Shown piece by piece: positions 1 to 7,971 of a stretch of DNA of 64,000 bases; within the stretch, counting starts at the first letter, position 1, and each line of letters starts with the position of its first letter. A program made the position numbers and the translations under genes. Source of the stretch: a bacterium (GTDB lineage Bacteria; Patescibacteriota; Saccharimonadia; Saccharimonadales; UBA4665); the NCBI GenBank assembly GCA_021783725.1, contig JAJXTN010000002.1, forward strand, positions 1 through 64,000, read 5' to 3'. The notes below the pieces were generated by a model that worked only from the letters and a program-made list of their open reading frames with translations, searched no databases and was not told where the DNA came from.

Positions 1-71
1 TTTGCACGCTAAAAGTCTAGAGATCACATTACCGAGTCGTCAAAGAAAAGTCTTTGAGTCGAAAGTACCAG

Positions 72-947
72 ATGAATTTTCCAAACTCTATGAATAACTT
101 AGTCATTCATCCAACTACTAAATTGCATGTTGCTGGGTATCTATCTAGCCCGTCTCACGCTGTAACTTTAGTCGCTCCGGCCGGTAGTGGCAAACTCAGT
201 CTTGCGATAGCGATTGCATCTGAAATGCTGGCCGTCGATCATGACAAGGTTATGAACTATGCTTATCTGCGTTTAATTAGTCCTGAAGACGGAAAAGCTA
301 TTAGCATTGATTCTATTAGAGCGATTGAGAAGTTCTTGAGCCTTAAAGTACCGAATACTCAATCAGCAAATCGTGTGGTGATTGTTGAAAATGCCAATTT
401 GATGACGCTCGAAGCTCAAACCGCTTTATTGAAGACTCTCGAGGAACCACCCAGTGGTACGGTAATCATCTTAACAGCCTTTAATGAGCAGGACTTAATT
501 GATACTATTCGTTCGCGATCGATTAAACTATACGTCGCTAAGCCAGAGATTAGCCAAGTTAAGGCCCATTTTAGCGGTCTTGACTTTAAATCACAGGCTA
601 TCGACCAAGCTTTATCAGTCAGTGGCGGTTTACCTGGCCTAACAGCCGCAATATTGCAAAACAATCAAGATCATCCATTGCTTCAAGCGGTCGTTAAAGC
701 CAAATCCATATTGTCAGGTTCGCGTTATTCAAAAATGCTATTAGTTGATGAACTGTCCAAAGACAAACTGCTAGCCTTCAATGTCCTATCGATTATTCAA
801 CAAATGGCACAAATCAGTCTTTTGCGGTCTACTAGTAATGCTGGGCAGTGGCAGAATATTCTAGACAATAGCTATCAAGCGCAAGCGGCGTTGGTCAAAA
901 ATGCTCAATCAAAGCTGGCGCTTTCAAAATACATGCTTGATTTTTGA
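72..947 (+). CDS. holB: DNA polymerase III delta prime subunit-like clamp-loader ATPase
   Basis: Clamp-loader subunit of the AAA+ family that helps load the beta sliding clamp. The P-loop region APAGSGKLS (about residues 35-43 from this start) is degenerate: Lys is followed by Leu instead of Ser/Thr, as expected for a non-hydrolysing delta prime subunit. The segment LLKTLEEPP followed by SRS near residue 155 is the typical box VI and SRC-type region shared with DnaX. An in-frame TTG at 54 also exists, but ATG 72 gives a normal N-terminus; ATG 90 is a third option. Length fits the family. It is followed closely by a TPR gene. The function is inferred from motifs; a short DnaX paralogue is the main alternative. 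Confidence 0.85.
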   Translation: MNFPNSMNNLVIHPTTKLHVAGYLSSPSHAVTLVAPAGSGKLSLAIAIASEMLAVDHDKVMNYAYLRLISPEDGKAISIDSIRAIEKFLSLKVPNTQSANRVVIVENANLMTLEAQTALLKTLEEPPSGTVIILTAFNEQDLIDTIRSRSIKLYVAKPEISQVKAHFSGLDFKSQAIDQALSVSGGLPGLTAAILQNNQDHPLLQAVVKAKSILSGSRYSKMLLVDELSKDKLLAFNVLSIIQQMAQISLLRSTSNAGQWQNILDNSYQAQAALVKNAQSKLALSKYMLDF

Positions 948-972
948 CGTCATGGTACAATAGACATCACAA

Positions 973-1626
973 ATGTACGAACTATTGATAGTAGCAGTGT
1001 TCGCCGTTCTAGCTTATCGTAGCGCACATATTCATGATGACGAATTCGCTAATGTATCACGGCGCGTTGGGGATCGACTAGGTAAACTTTGGGATATAGC
1101 CCACCAAGGGATGCGCGAGAATCGTTTCCTAAGAGCCGAAAAGGCTTTACTCACGATACTAAAGATAGATGAAAAGAACGCCGCCGCCTACAACCGATTA
1201 GGCATCCTATACGCCAAACAGAAAGAATTTAGAGACGCAATAGACTGTTTCGAAATTGCTTCGAGTATTGAAGCTACGCCATCAAGCTTGCACAATCTGG
1301 GCTTGATATATTATGAAACAGAGAATTATGAGAAAGCCGCTGTGGCATTTGAGCAAGCTTTGAAATTAGAGGATAGCCTGGCCGCTAGACACGTAGCCTA
1401 CGCCAAAGTTCAAGAGAAACTTGGTAATGACAAGATGATGTTCCAAGAACTGGAAAAAGCCAGCGAACTGGAACCCAACAAAGAAACCTATAGCTTGCTA
1501 TACAAAGCTTATATGAGCCATGATATGCAAGTTGAGGCCGATATGGTGGCCGATCGACTGAAGAAATTGATTGTACCAGCTGGACGATCGAAGCGAATTC
1601 TGCGACCACGAAGAGTTGTAGTTTAA
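973..1626 (+). CDS. membrane-anchored TPR repeat protein
   Basis: A 217-residue protein with one N-terminal hydrophobic segment (about residues 3-16) followed by a helical region with about four tetratricopeptide repeats between residues 45 and 190; NAAAYNRLGILYAKQKEF and PSSLHNLGLIYYETENYEKA show the TPR consensus. The C-terminus is basic (RSKRILRPRR). It is probably an inner-membrane protein whose soluble part binds other proteins; no partner can be named. A TACAAT box lies 11 nt before the ATG, suggesting its own promoter and a very short leader. It lies 25 bp after the delta prime gene. Confidence 0.75.
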   Translation: MYELLIVAVFAVLAYRSAHIHDDEFANVSRRVGDRLGKLWDIAHQGMRENRFLRAEKALLTILKIDEKNAAAYNRLGILYAKQKEFRDAIDCFEIASSIEATPSSLHNLGLIYYETENYEKAAVAFEQALKLEDSLAARHVAYAKVQEKLGNDKMMFQELEKASELEPNKETYSLLYKAYMSHDMQVEADMVADRLKKLIVPAGRSKRILRPRRVVV

Positions 1627-1662
1627 CCTCTGTTTTGTTACACTATCATCTGTTATTCAATT

Positions 1663-1735
1663 GCCGATGTAGCTCAGTGGCCAGAGCGGCTGTTTTGTAA
1701 ACAGCGGGTCGTGGGTTCGACTCCCTCCATCGGCT
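1663..1735 (+). tRNA. tRNA-Thr(TGT)
   Basis: Full cloverleaf: acceptor stem GCCGATG paired with CATCGGC, a seven-base anticodon loop TTTGTAA giving anticodon TGT, T-arm GTGGGTTCGACTCCC, discriminator T. CCA is encoded at 1736-1738. A perfect 9-bp hairpin (GCTTTTTAC/GTAAAAAGC, 1740-1761) follows directly and may end or process the transcript. Confidence 0.95.
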
Positions 1736-1739
1736 CCAC

Positions 1740-1898
1740 GCTTTTTACTTTAGTAAAAAGCAGTTAACAATTTACAGGTAGCATTTAGCAGATATCGACA
1801 AAAGTCGTTGACTTTTGAATATATAATTCAGCGCAAGCTGGCCATAAATGATAAATGTAAAATGATACCTGAAAATTGCTTTTGCTACGCAAAAGCCT
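1740..1898. other. tRNA-Thr/tRNA-Tyr spacer with two hairpins
   Basis: No coding potential. Contains perfect hairpins at 1740-1761 and at 1878-1896 (GCTTTTGC/GCAAAAGC), the second ending two bases before tRNA-Tyr. Both could be transcript ends or processing signals; neither has a proper T-run after it. The sequence between them is AT-rich. Confidence 0.5.
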
Positions 1899-1980
1899 GC
1901 AGGGTTAGTGAAGCGGTCAAACACGGCTGACTGTAAATCAGCTCTCTTCGAGTTCGGGGGTTCGAATCCCTCACCCTGCA
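1899..1980 (+). tRNA. tRNA-Tyr(GTA)
   Basis: Class II tRNA with a long variable arm. Acceptor GCAGGGT pairs with ACCCTGC, the anticodon loop is CTGTAAA with anticodon GTA, the T-arm is GGGGGTTCGAATCCCTC, discriminator A. CCA is encoded at 1981-1983. The CCA is already part of the downstream terminator-like hairpin. Confidence 0.95.
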
Positions 1981-2020
1981 CCAAATAAACTACCGGCCAA
2001 AGCGCCGGTATTTTATTTGG
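1981..2020 (+). terminator. terminator-like hairpin after tRNA-Tyr
   Basis: Inner stem TACCGGC (1991-1997) pairs with GCCGGTA (2004-2010), extended by CCAAATAAA (1981-1989) pairing with TTTATTTGG (2012-2020). The T-rich stretch right after the GC-rich stem is typical of intrinsic termination. The outer stem includes the encoded CCA of tRNA-Tyr. Confidence 0.7.
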
Positions 2021-2300
2021 TCTGGGCTGATGGGCTACTAGAACCCCTTGACGCAGTCATTCGGGTTCGGCGCAATGAAGTCACGCGCAGAAGTTTACTT
2101 CGAGCATGACTGAATGAAGAAGTACGAAGTCCGCTATCCCTCACCCTATATCTTATTAAAATGAATTTATTAACGACTATGTTATATATTTAGTTTGGTA
2201 AGCCGGGGAGCACGCCGCAGTGGAAAAGGACCCTGAATCAAGTTCAGGGCAGGCTCCGTCCGCTATCCCTCATTGTCCTAATGGTTTCAATATGATCAAA
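2021..2300 (+). repeat. tRNA-Tyr-downstream repeat modules (two tandem units)
   Basis: A 280-bp gene-free stretch. The first unit ends with a 12-bp copy (2136-2147) of the tRNA-Tyr 3' region (1966-1977). The second ends with the 46-bp dispersed repeat at 2228-2273, whose end shares the 15-bp GTCCGCTATCCCTCA with the first unit (2129-2143 and 2258-2272). Both resemble modules found near tRNA-Gln at 40-41 kb. No ORF is supported. Confidence 0.6.
2228..2273 (+). repeat. 46-bp dispersed hairpin repeat, copy 1
   Basis: Contains the hairpin CCCTGAA-TCAAG-TTCAGGG and ends in GTCCGCTATCCCTCAT, which resembles a tRNA T-arm and acceptor 3' strand. An identical 46-bp copy is at 40361-40406 and a third, diverged at its end, at 40885-40930. 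All three lie in tRNA-associated intergenic DNA. Confidence 0.85.
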
Positions 2301-2319
2301 AAGTGATTACAATATCCAA

Positions 2320-2769
2320 ATGACAAAAACAGATAATTGTACATTCTGTAAAACTGAACTATTAGATTGGCGAACGATACTCGCCGATGACTTAATTCGA
2401 TCAGTAGTTTCAAGACCTTGGTTCAGAGAAGGACATTGTTTAGTCGTGCCCAATCGACATATCGAGGAAGTGTCTCAGCTTCGTGACGAGGAGTCTTCGG
2501 CAATCATGGCAGAATTGGGTCGGTTATCTTTGAAATTAGATAATGGTTTTGGCGCTGGAATGATGCAGAAGTTTCAACCAACTCAAGGTGAAAATGGGAT
2601 AAAAGTAAATCATTTGCATTTTCATATATTTCCAAGACTGGAAGAAGAATCTGGATTATTCCCAGTACCAGAACCAAATGATTTTCAAGATGGTTTTAGC
2701 TTTGCGCCAGACAAAACAATTGGCGATCTTGCCAATAAGCTAAGAGTTAATAAGTTTGAGCACCCCTGA
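2320..2769 (+). CDS. HIT family nucleotide hydrolase/transferase
   Basis: A 149-residue histidine-triad protein. The catalytic triad motif is in VNHLHFHIFPR (about residues 92-102), and the preceding GENGIKVNH matches the family. An N-terminal CTFC pair (residues 8-11) suggests a zinc site, as in many bacterial HIT proteins. Such enzymes act on nucleoside phosphoramidates or dinucleoside polyphosphates; the substrate is not predictable. TACAAT at 2308-2313 ends 6 nt before the ATG with TTCAAT 16 nt further upstream, so the mRNA is probably leaderless. It is monocistronic between tRNA genes. Confidence 0.88.
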   Translation: MTKTDNCTFCKTELLDWRTILADDLIRSVVSRPWFREGHCLVVPNRHIEEVSQLRDEESSAIMAELGRLSLKLDNGFGAGMMQKFQPTQGENGIKVNHLHFHIFPRLEEESGLFPVPEPNDFQDGFSFAPDKTIGDLANKLRVNKFEHP

Positions 2770-2800
2770 TAATTTTGGTACAATCTACTGGAGTATTTAT

Positions 2801-2873
2801 GCCGCGATAGCTCAGTTGGTAGAGCGCATCCATGGTAAGGATGAGGTCTCGGGTTCGAATCCCGATCGTGGCT
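2801..2873 (+). tRNA. tRNA-Thr(GGT)
   Basis: Acceptor GCCGCGA pairs with TCGTGGC (one G-U), anticodon stem CATCC/GGATG with loop ATGGTAA and anticodon GGT, T-arm CGGGTTCGAATCCCG, discriminator T. CCA is encoded at 2874-2876. Position 32 is A, which is less common. Its 3' 26 nt recur 53 bp downstream. Confidence 0.95.
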
Positions 2874-2928
2874 CCAAATTTTAACGACACTTTGTTAGAG
2901 TCGACATATTTATCTACTAGATACATAT

Positions 2929-2954
2929 GGGTTCAAATCCCGATCGTGGCTCCA
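2929..2954 (+). repeat. duplicated 3' end of tRNA-Thr(GGT)
   Basis: 26 bp identical to tRNA-Thr(GGT) 2851-2876 except one G-to-A change in the T-loop (TTCAAAT instead of TTCGAAT), including the encoded CCA. The 52 bp between the two copies have no ORF. This is the layout left by a small element that inserted at a tRNA 3' end, or by a tandem duplication that later diverged. Confidence 0.85.
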
Positions 2955-2989
2955 TATAGATATTAATTATTTAACAATTTGTGATTTAA

Positions 2990-3087
2990 CTTACAGTACT
3001 AATTATTTATAAGGTGTACTGTAAGTATGGTGCTGACATGCGGATTCGTCCGCGGGCGCTGAATCACACCCCAGAAGGGGTGTTTTT
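2990..3087 (+). ncRNA. candidate structured RNA with intrinsic terminator upstream of rpmG
   Basis: Three hairpins in series: CTTACAGTAC (2990-2999) with GTACTGTAAG (3016-3025), a perfect 10 bp; GCGGA-TTCG-TCCGC (3040-3053) with a stable UUCG loop; and terminator ACACCCC-AGAA-GGGGTGT-TTTT (3066-3087). No ORF overlaps. It may be a small RNA, the end of a tRNA-linked transcript, or a leader. I do not recognise a known RNA family. Confidence 0.5.
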
Positions 3088-3163
3088 AATAGTTTAAATT
3101 CATTTACAATTTCTGTCATATCTGTTAATATACGAGTAAGTTTAAATTCAAGGTATATATTTC

Positions 3164-3367
3164 ATGGCAAAAAAAGGCGATAAGCGTAAAATAATTGGTC
3201 TCGTTAGCGAAGAAAGCGGCGAGCGTATCTATTACACGACCAAAAACACCATGAATACACCTGAGAAATTAACTCTCAAGAAATACAGTCCTAAGCTCAG
3301 GCGTCACGTAACTTTCATCGAGACCAAGAAATCACTCGGTCGCAACGAAGTTAAGCCTAAGAAATAG
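3164..3367 (+). CDS. rpmG: 50S ribosomal protein L33
   Basis: 67 residues. The segments [21 protein letters not shown] and HVTFIETKK match the L33 core. The protein has a basic C-terminal tail of about 12 residues ([11 protein letters not shown]) beyond the usual end. No zinc cysteines, so it is the Cys-free L33 type. It is a structural protein of the large subunit near the E site. It stands alone here rather than beside secE, which is 12 kb away. Confidence 0.92.
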   Translation: MAKKGDKRKIIGLVSEESGERIYYTTKNTMNTPEKLTLKKYSPKLRRHVTFIETKKSLGRNEVKPKK

Positions 3368-3369
3368 AT

Positions 3370-5295
3370 TTACGGCAGTTTGCTTAGATCGAGTAGCGTG
3401 TTAACCATTTCGGCATGACTCCACACTAAAGGTGCCACACTTAATGTCGCACCGGTTTCCGGATCGTACTGTTCACTTAAGATACCACTAGGTAATTTGC
3501 GGGCTAATGACCAGTCTAGTAGTTCTTTGGCTTTATCGGTTTGATTGGTGCTAGCATAATATTGAGCCAACCATAAGCTACAGACTATCCATGGATTACC
3601 TTTGTATTTCTTCTTAGTCAAAAAGTAGTTATCATTTTCGTACCTCAACACTCCACCGATGGGGCTAGTATTTAACAGCCGTCTCTCGACATGTTCAGCA
3701 GTGCTAACTAGTCGTTTATCATCCAAGGGAAGTCCAGCGTACATATACGGGCCATACAAACTTGATATATCAAGCGTATTATCGAAAACTAGCTGACCGT
3801 CATCACTGAGTAAGAAGCCTTTAATAAAGTAGCCTTCAATATGATATAGCTTGTCGAGGTTCTGTCGAATTGAATCAGCAGTTTGTTTCCATTTCAATGC
3901 ATCAGCCGGTGAGTCAACTAACGTGGCTAGGTGAGTGGCCGTGTCTAAGCCGGCGATGACTGTGCAAACGGTATAAGTTGAGGTAAGGAATTTTTCTTCC
4001 CATAAATCATAACTGGCGTGTGGTAAGCCGGTTTCCTCGTCAATGAAGCGGCACATAAAGTTAGCGCACGGCACAATAAAAGTATGAAACATGTTCTCGA
4101 TCAAAGTTTTGTCTTGGCTAGCGTCATAATATTCACCCATCATAAATAGCACGCCAGCCGTCTCATCCTCCTGAATGGCTAGTTCTTTGTTCCGTCCGTG
4201 AACTAAAGGATGCCAAGTACTACCGATTGATCGGTCTGGTTGATACTTGTGCATTAAGTAGCCATTTTTATGCATCGTATCTTGAGCGAATTCGAAGAAT
4301 TGTTTGGCTTCATCGAAATGCCCCAATCGAATCAGTGGCCACAGGGCATAGGCGGCGTCGCGCGGCCAGCAGTAACAATAATAATCACGACCGTAATTAA
4401 ATATACTAGAATCGCCGCTAGCCAGTACCGAGCCACGCTCATCGCAGTGAGCTTTAATAACTAGCAAGCTATTTTGTAATGTGCGACGTTCGAGATCCGG
4501 TAGTTTAACGTCTCCGCCACTGAGCCATTGTTGCCAATATTGTCTCACGAAGTTAAGTCTTTCTTCCATCGGTTGATGCTTGAAGCTGGCGTGAATGGTC
4601 TGAATATCCGATTGGCTATTGCCAGCGACTACCCAATAGTCGACGACAGCCGATTGGTTACCACGTATATTACGTTGAAATCGAATCACACTATCAACGC
4701 CGCCATGTTCGACAGGATTTTGTGACAGGTTGCCGTCCTCGGCATCAAAGTAGGTGCCAGCCTTGTCTTCTATAGCGTAAGTCCCGACGGCGTACTGATC
4801 AAAATCACCACCGTCGGCAAATTTACCAGCTATTAATAGTGAAGTACGGCCTTTATAGTCAAGTATGTAGTGTTCGTCGGGCACATACAGGGCAGTATCG
4901 GCCCGACCGCCACGTGATATTTCAAACACTTGATGCATGAATAAGCGGATGTCGCGCTCAACACTTGCTTCATTGGTGACGGTAATATGGCGAATTAAGG
5001 CGTTGTACTCAGTATCGATGAAATCTTGAAAAGTTAGGCTTATTTGAAGTTTATCGGAATGAAGTTTGACATTACTTATCAGCGCTCCTTCTTCAAAGTC
5101 TATCGATATATCCCATGTCCCGTCATCAGTCCAACTGAATGTTTTATCAACCCAAACACCGATTTTATGCTGACTACTGCGAGCATTAGTTAAGTTCTCT
5201 AGTCCTACATAAGGGTAATAGAAATCATGCACTAGACCACTTTCATCCAATCCAACGAACAACTGGCCGTTGCTTAGAACAACTGGTCTGCCCAT
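3370..5295 (-). CDS. glycoside hydrolase family 15 (glucoamylase-like)
   Basis: A 641-residue GH15 protein with an N-terminal beta-sandwich domain (about residues 1-260) and a C-terminal alpha/alpha barrel. Motif YYCYCWPRDAAYALWP (305-320) and the catalytic acid in QEDETAG (Glu 378) are present; the second catalytic Glu is in GILSEQYDPETG (Glu 608). The family removes glucose from alpha-glucans or acts on trehalose. No signal peptide, so it is likely cytoplasmic. Last gene of a minus-strand operon with GH57 (39-bp gap) and a glycosyltransferase. Together these suggest turnover of an intracellular alpha-glucan. Confidence 0.9.
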   Translation of the reverse strand: MGRPVVLSNGQLFVGLDESGLVHDFYYPYVGLENLTNARSSQHKIGVWVDKTFSWTDDGTWDISIDFEEGALISNVKLHSDKLQISLTFQDFIDTEYNALIRHITVTNEASVERDIRLFMHQVFEISRGGRADTALYVPDEHYILDYKGRTSLLIAGKFADGGDFDQYAVGTYAIEDKAGTYFDAEDGNLSQNPVEHGGVDSVIRFQRNIRGNQSAVVDYWVVAGNSQSDIQTIHASFKHQPMEERLNFVRQYWQQWLSGGDVKLPDLERRTLQNSLLVIKAHCDERGSVLASGDSSIFNYGRDYYCYCWPRDAAYALWPLIRLGHFDEAKQFFEFAQDTMHKNGYLMHKYQPDRSIGSTWHPLVHGRNKELAIQEDETAGVLFMMGEYYDASQDKTLIENMFHTFIVPCANFMCRFIDEETGLPHASYDLWEEKFLTSTYTVCTVIAGLDTATHLATLVDSPADALKWKQTADSIRQNLDKLYHIEGYFIKGFLLSDDGQLVFDNTLDISSLYGPYMYAGLPLDDKRLVSTAEHVERRLLNTSPIGGVLRYENDNYFLTKKKYKGNPWIVCSLWLAQYYASTNQTDKAKELLDWSLARKLPSGILSEQYDPETGATLSVAPLVWSHAEMVNTLLDLSKLP

Positions 5296-5334
5296 AATCC
5301 CACCCCTTTAGATTCAATATATATGCTAGACATA

Positions 5335-6543
5335 TTATACATCAACACCGTGGCCACTTAGCCGGAATTTAATGTCATGAAAAGAGTTCATGAAATTAAT
5401 GTAGGCTTCATAGGGCGTGTCGTACGGGCTAAAGTAAGCGTGAATATCGCCGTCGTTGAACCATTTGGTGCACATATAGTAGAAGTGGTCGGAAGTCTGC
5501 AGGCGTCGCCAATCGTCGATAAGCACTAGATCATTGGTACCTATAATTCGGTCCTCAAGGTCATACAGCGCTCGAATGGCCGTAGTTTGCATCGAATTAC
5601 CTAACCAGGCCGATAGATCGCGCTCGGTGTCGGCCCAAGTAATAGTGTCTTTGATGTCCAATTCGTCGACTGGTTCAAAGTTATCACAAGCTTCACTAAC
5701 AGTTAAGAAGCTATGGCCTTTGGTTTTGAGCCATTCGGTCGGCAGAAAATTTAGGAAGTCGAAAATACCCGACTCACTCCATTGATGTTCACCGAAAGTT
5801 TCGTAGTCCATGAACAAGTTGTAATTAGTGCCATTGGGGTCTTCGCTAATCCAGTGCGAGAATTTGTCGGCAGTCAACGGCCATTCGACCCAATCATGAT
5901 CACCGAAACGAAATGCGATATCATCGCTGAGCTTGTAGCTTTTAAGTAATAGCTTGATGTTATCGGTATAGGCCGGCCGGTAAACAAAGTTTGGACTACG
6001 CCAACCGAGGACTTTATCCCAACCTTCAGCTAGCACGCCCTTGTAGCCAGCGCGTTCAGCCCAGAGGGCCACGTCATTGTTGTAACTGAGTTCGGTGTTG
6101 CGGAAGACTTTTGGTGTTTGACCAAATATCTCTTCAACCTTACGGCGGTGCATGTCAACTTGCATCTCAAATTCTGGCATTGAGTAAAAGAAGGCAAGAC
6201 TATGGTGGTAAGTTTCGGCGACTATCTCAACCTGTCCAGTGGCGGTTAATGCCTGGAATGACTGCAAAGCCTCTGGTGCCCATTTTTGTAGCTGTTCGAT
6301 AACCGTACCGGTGATTGATAAACTTAACTTGAATTCCGAGTTAGCTTGAAGCAATTTCAATAGGTGTTCATTAGTCGGGATGTATGATTTCTCGGCCACT
6401 TTTTTAAGGATGCGTTCATTGCTTGTCTGGTCTTCAAACTTAGCGTCGAAATAATCGTGGTTAACCCCACTATCAAAGACCGTATAGTGTCTGATCCGAT
6501 AAGGTTGATGAACGTGTAGATAAAGGACGATCGCTTTATTCAT
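5335..6543 (-). CDS. glycoside hydrolase family 57 (alpha-amylase-like)
   Basis: 402 residues, retaining GH57 fold. N-terminal strand with YLHVHQPYR (8-16); nucleophile Glu 151 in FRNTELSYNN; acid/base Asp 246 in MDYETFGEHQ. Members cleave or transfer alpha-1,4 glucan chains. No signal peptide, so probably acts on internal glucan. Its start codon overlaps the stop of the upstream glycosyltransferase (ATGA, 6540-6543), indicating translational coupling. Confidence 0.92.
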   Translation of the reverse strand: MNKAIVLYLHVHQPYRIRHYTVFDSGVNHDYFDAKFEDQTSNERILKKVAEKSYIPTNEHLLKLLQANSEFKLSLSITGTVIEQLQKWAPEALQSFQALTATGQVEIVAETYHHSLAFFYSMPEFEMQVDMHRRKVEEIFGQTPKVFRNTELSYNNDVALWAERAGYKGVLAEGWDKVLGWRSPNFVYRPAYTDNIKLLLKSYKLSDDIAFRFGDHDWVEWPLTADKFSHWISEDPNGTNYNLFMDYETFGEHQWSESGIFDFLNFLPTEWLKTKGHSFLTVSEACDNFEPVDELDIKDTITWADTERDLSAWLGNSMQTTAIRALYDLEDRIIGTNDLVLIDDWRRLQTSDHFYYMCTKWFNDGDIHAYFSPYDTPYEAYINFMNSFHDIKFRLSGHGVDV

Positions 6544-7748
6544 ATCGTTGCTCCGGCGGTGTGCTGATTGTACAAATCGACTATCTTATCGCTGGCACCG
6601 TCCCAAGACATACGCTCGTACTCGACCCGGGCGTTTAGTAGTAGCTCGTCACGTAGCGGGTCATTTTGCATGACAGCTGTGATCTGATTGGCCATTTCGT
6701 TGATATCCCAATAGTCGACTTTCAAACAGTTCTGAAGTACTTCGCTAACACCTGATTGCTTGCTAACTAGCGACGCTGTGCCGTAACTAACCGCTTCTAG
6801 TGGGGTTAAGCCGAACGGTTCGGATACGGAAGGCATCACGAACAGGTCACCGATAGCGAAAGCATCACGCAAATTTTTACCACGCTGGAAGTCGGTGAAT
6901 AGGACATTTTGGCCAATACCTAGATCAGCAGCTAGATCAATTAATTCATAATACTGCTCGCCACTTCCGACGATTAAGAATAAAGTCTTGGGGTTGTGGT
7001 CGATAACAGCTCGAGCTGCCCTTAACAGATTCGGCAAACCTTTTTGGACTGTCAGACGACCAACATTCACTACTACTCGATAGCCGATAGCTTGCATAGA
7101 TTCCAAGTAACGATAGACATTGTCACCGTCTAACGGCTGAATATCACTAGGTTCGATGCTATTGTGCACTACCTCAATCTTGTCAGCCGGAATATCGTAG
7201 TCATGTATGATGGTCTTTTTGACGTGATGGCTGATGGCGATGATTCGGTCGGCCATCATGAAAGCCGTTTCTTCGATCTCGTGAACCAGCGGATTGCCAC
7301 GTTGGCCACCGGCTCTATCCGACTCAAGAGAGTGGACGTGTAAAATAATCGGGCAATTCTTCATCATCTTGACGCGCATAGCGGCCCGAAATGTTAACCA
7401 GTCATGAGCGTGGACAATATCAAACTCTTTATCAACAACTAAGCTGGCTACGGCGTGTTCGTATAATTCTTGTTGATCGTGGATGGTCAACCACTGTTCT
7501 GTGCCATCTTCTAAAGTATATTTGTAACTGTCATAAGCGATGCCGGAACGTAGTACACTGGCGACACCTTGGGGTTTAGCGGCGGTGATTTCCATAAAAT
7601 CGATTCCGTGATCAGCTTGGTAGGGCAGAATGAATTCTATATCGAGGTTTTTTTTGGAGAGGGCTTTACACATCTGGTAGCATGCAGTCCCCAGTCCACC
7701 GCTGTTGTGGGGAGGTAACTCCCATCCAAGCATCAGTATTTTCATCAC
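6540..7748 (-). CDS. glycosyltransferase family 4/5 (glycogen-synthase-like)
   Basis: 402 residues, GT-B fold. The N-terminus MLGWELPPHNSGGLGTA is typical of bacterial glycogen synthase-like GT4/GT5 enzymes that accept a nucleotide sugar at a Gly-rich loop. The C-terminal donor site holds VGRLTVQKGLPNLL (about 228-241) and SEPFGLTPLEAVSYGT (about 308-323). First gene of the operon with GH57 and GH15, so a role in making an alpha-glucan that the other two trim is likely. Substrate specificity cannot be settled by sequence alone. Confidence 0.88.
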   Translation of the reverse strand: MMKILMLGWELPPHNSGGLGTACYQMCKALSKKNLDIEFILPYQADHGIDFMEITAAKPQGVASVLRSGIAYDSYKYTLEDGTEQWLTIHDQQELYEHAVASLVVDKEFDIVHAHDWLTFRAAMRVKMMKNCPIILHVHSLESDRAGGQRGNPLVHEIEETAFMMADRIIAISHHVKKTIIHDYDIPADKIEVVHNSIEPSDIQPLDGDNVYRYLESMQAIGYRVVVNVGRLTVQKGLPNLLRAARAVIDHNPKTLFLIVGSGEQYYELIDLAADLGIGQNVLFTDFQRGKNLRDAFAIGDLFVMPSVSEPFGLTPLEAVSYGTASLVSKQSGVSEVLQNCLKVDYWDINEMANQITAVMQNDPLRDELLLNARVEYERMSWDGASDKIVDLYNQHTAGATI

Positions 7749-7790
7749 CCTCGACAGTATGTTAATTAGTTCTTTGTATTTATGTTGTTT

Positions 7791-7828
7791 ATTATAGGTG
7801 TTGATTACCTAAAGTACAACCGTTGTAC
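7791..7828 (-). promoter_or_regulatory. promoter of glycan operon with palindromic operator
   Basis: On the minus strand: -35 TTGTAC (7819-7814), 17-nt spacer, -10 TATAAT (7796-7791). The -35 lies inside the perfect inverted repeat GTACAAC-C-GTTGTAC (7814-7828), a position where a dimeric regulator would block or recruit polymerase. The regulator is unknown. Confidence 0.75.
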
Positions 7829-7971
7829 AAAGCTATTATTGCACACACATACATCTGTAATCAAATATATATTATAGCTATTTTGATTAGTTTTAATGAG
7901 CCAACACAGCAGTATATTACATACTAAATAATTTATCTATGACCTAAGGCTACTGTATAGTTAGATTAAGC

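Noticed and set aside
1772-1984. Minus-strand ORF of 70 codons over tRNA-Tyr
   Set aside because: It reads antisense through the tRNA gene, a classic false ORF that starts MVQGEGFEPPNSK.
2877-2954. A second complete tRNA after tRNA-Thr(GGT)
   Set aside because: Only the T-arm, acceptor 3' strand and CCA are present; no D-arm or anticodon arm can be formed.
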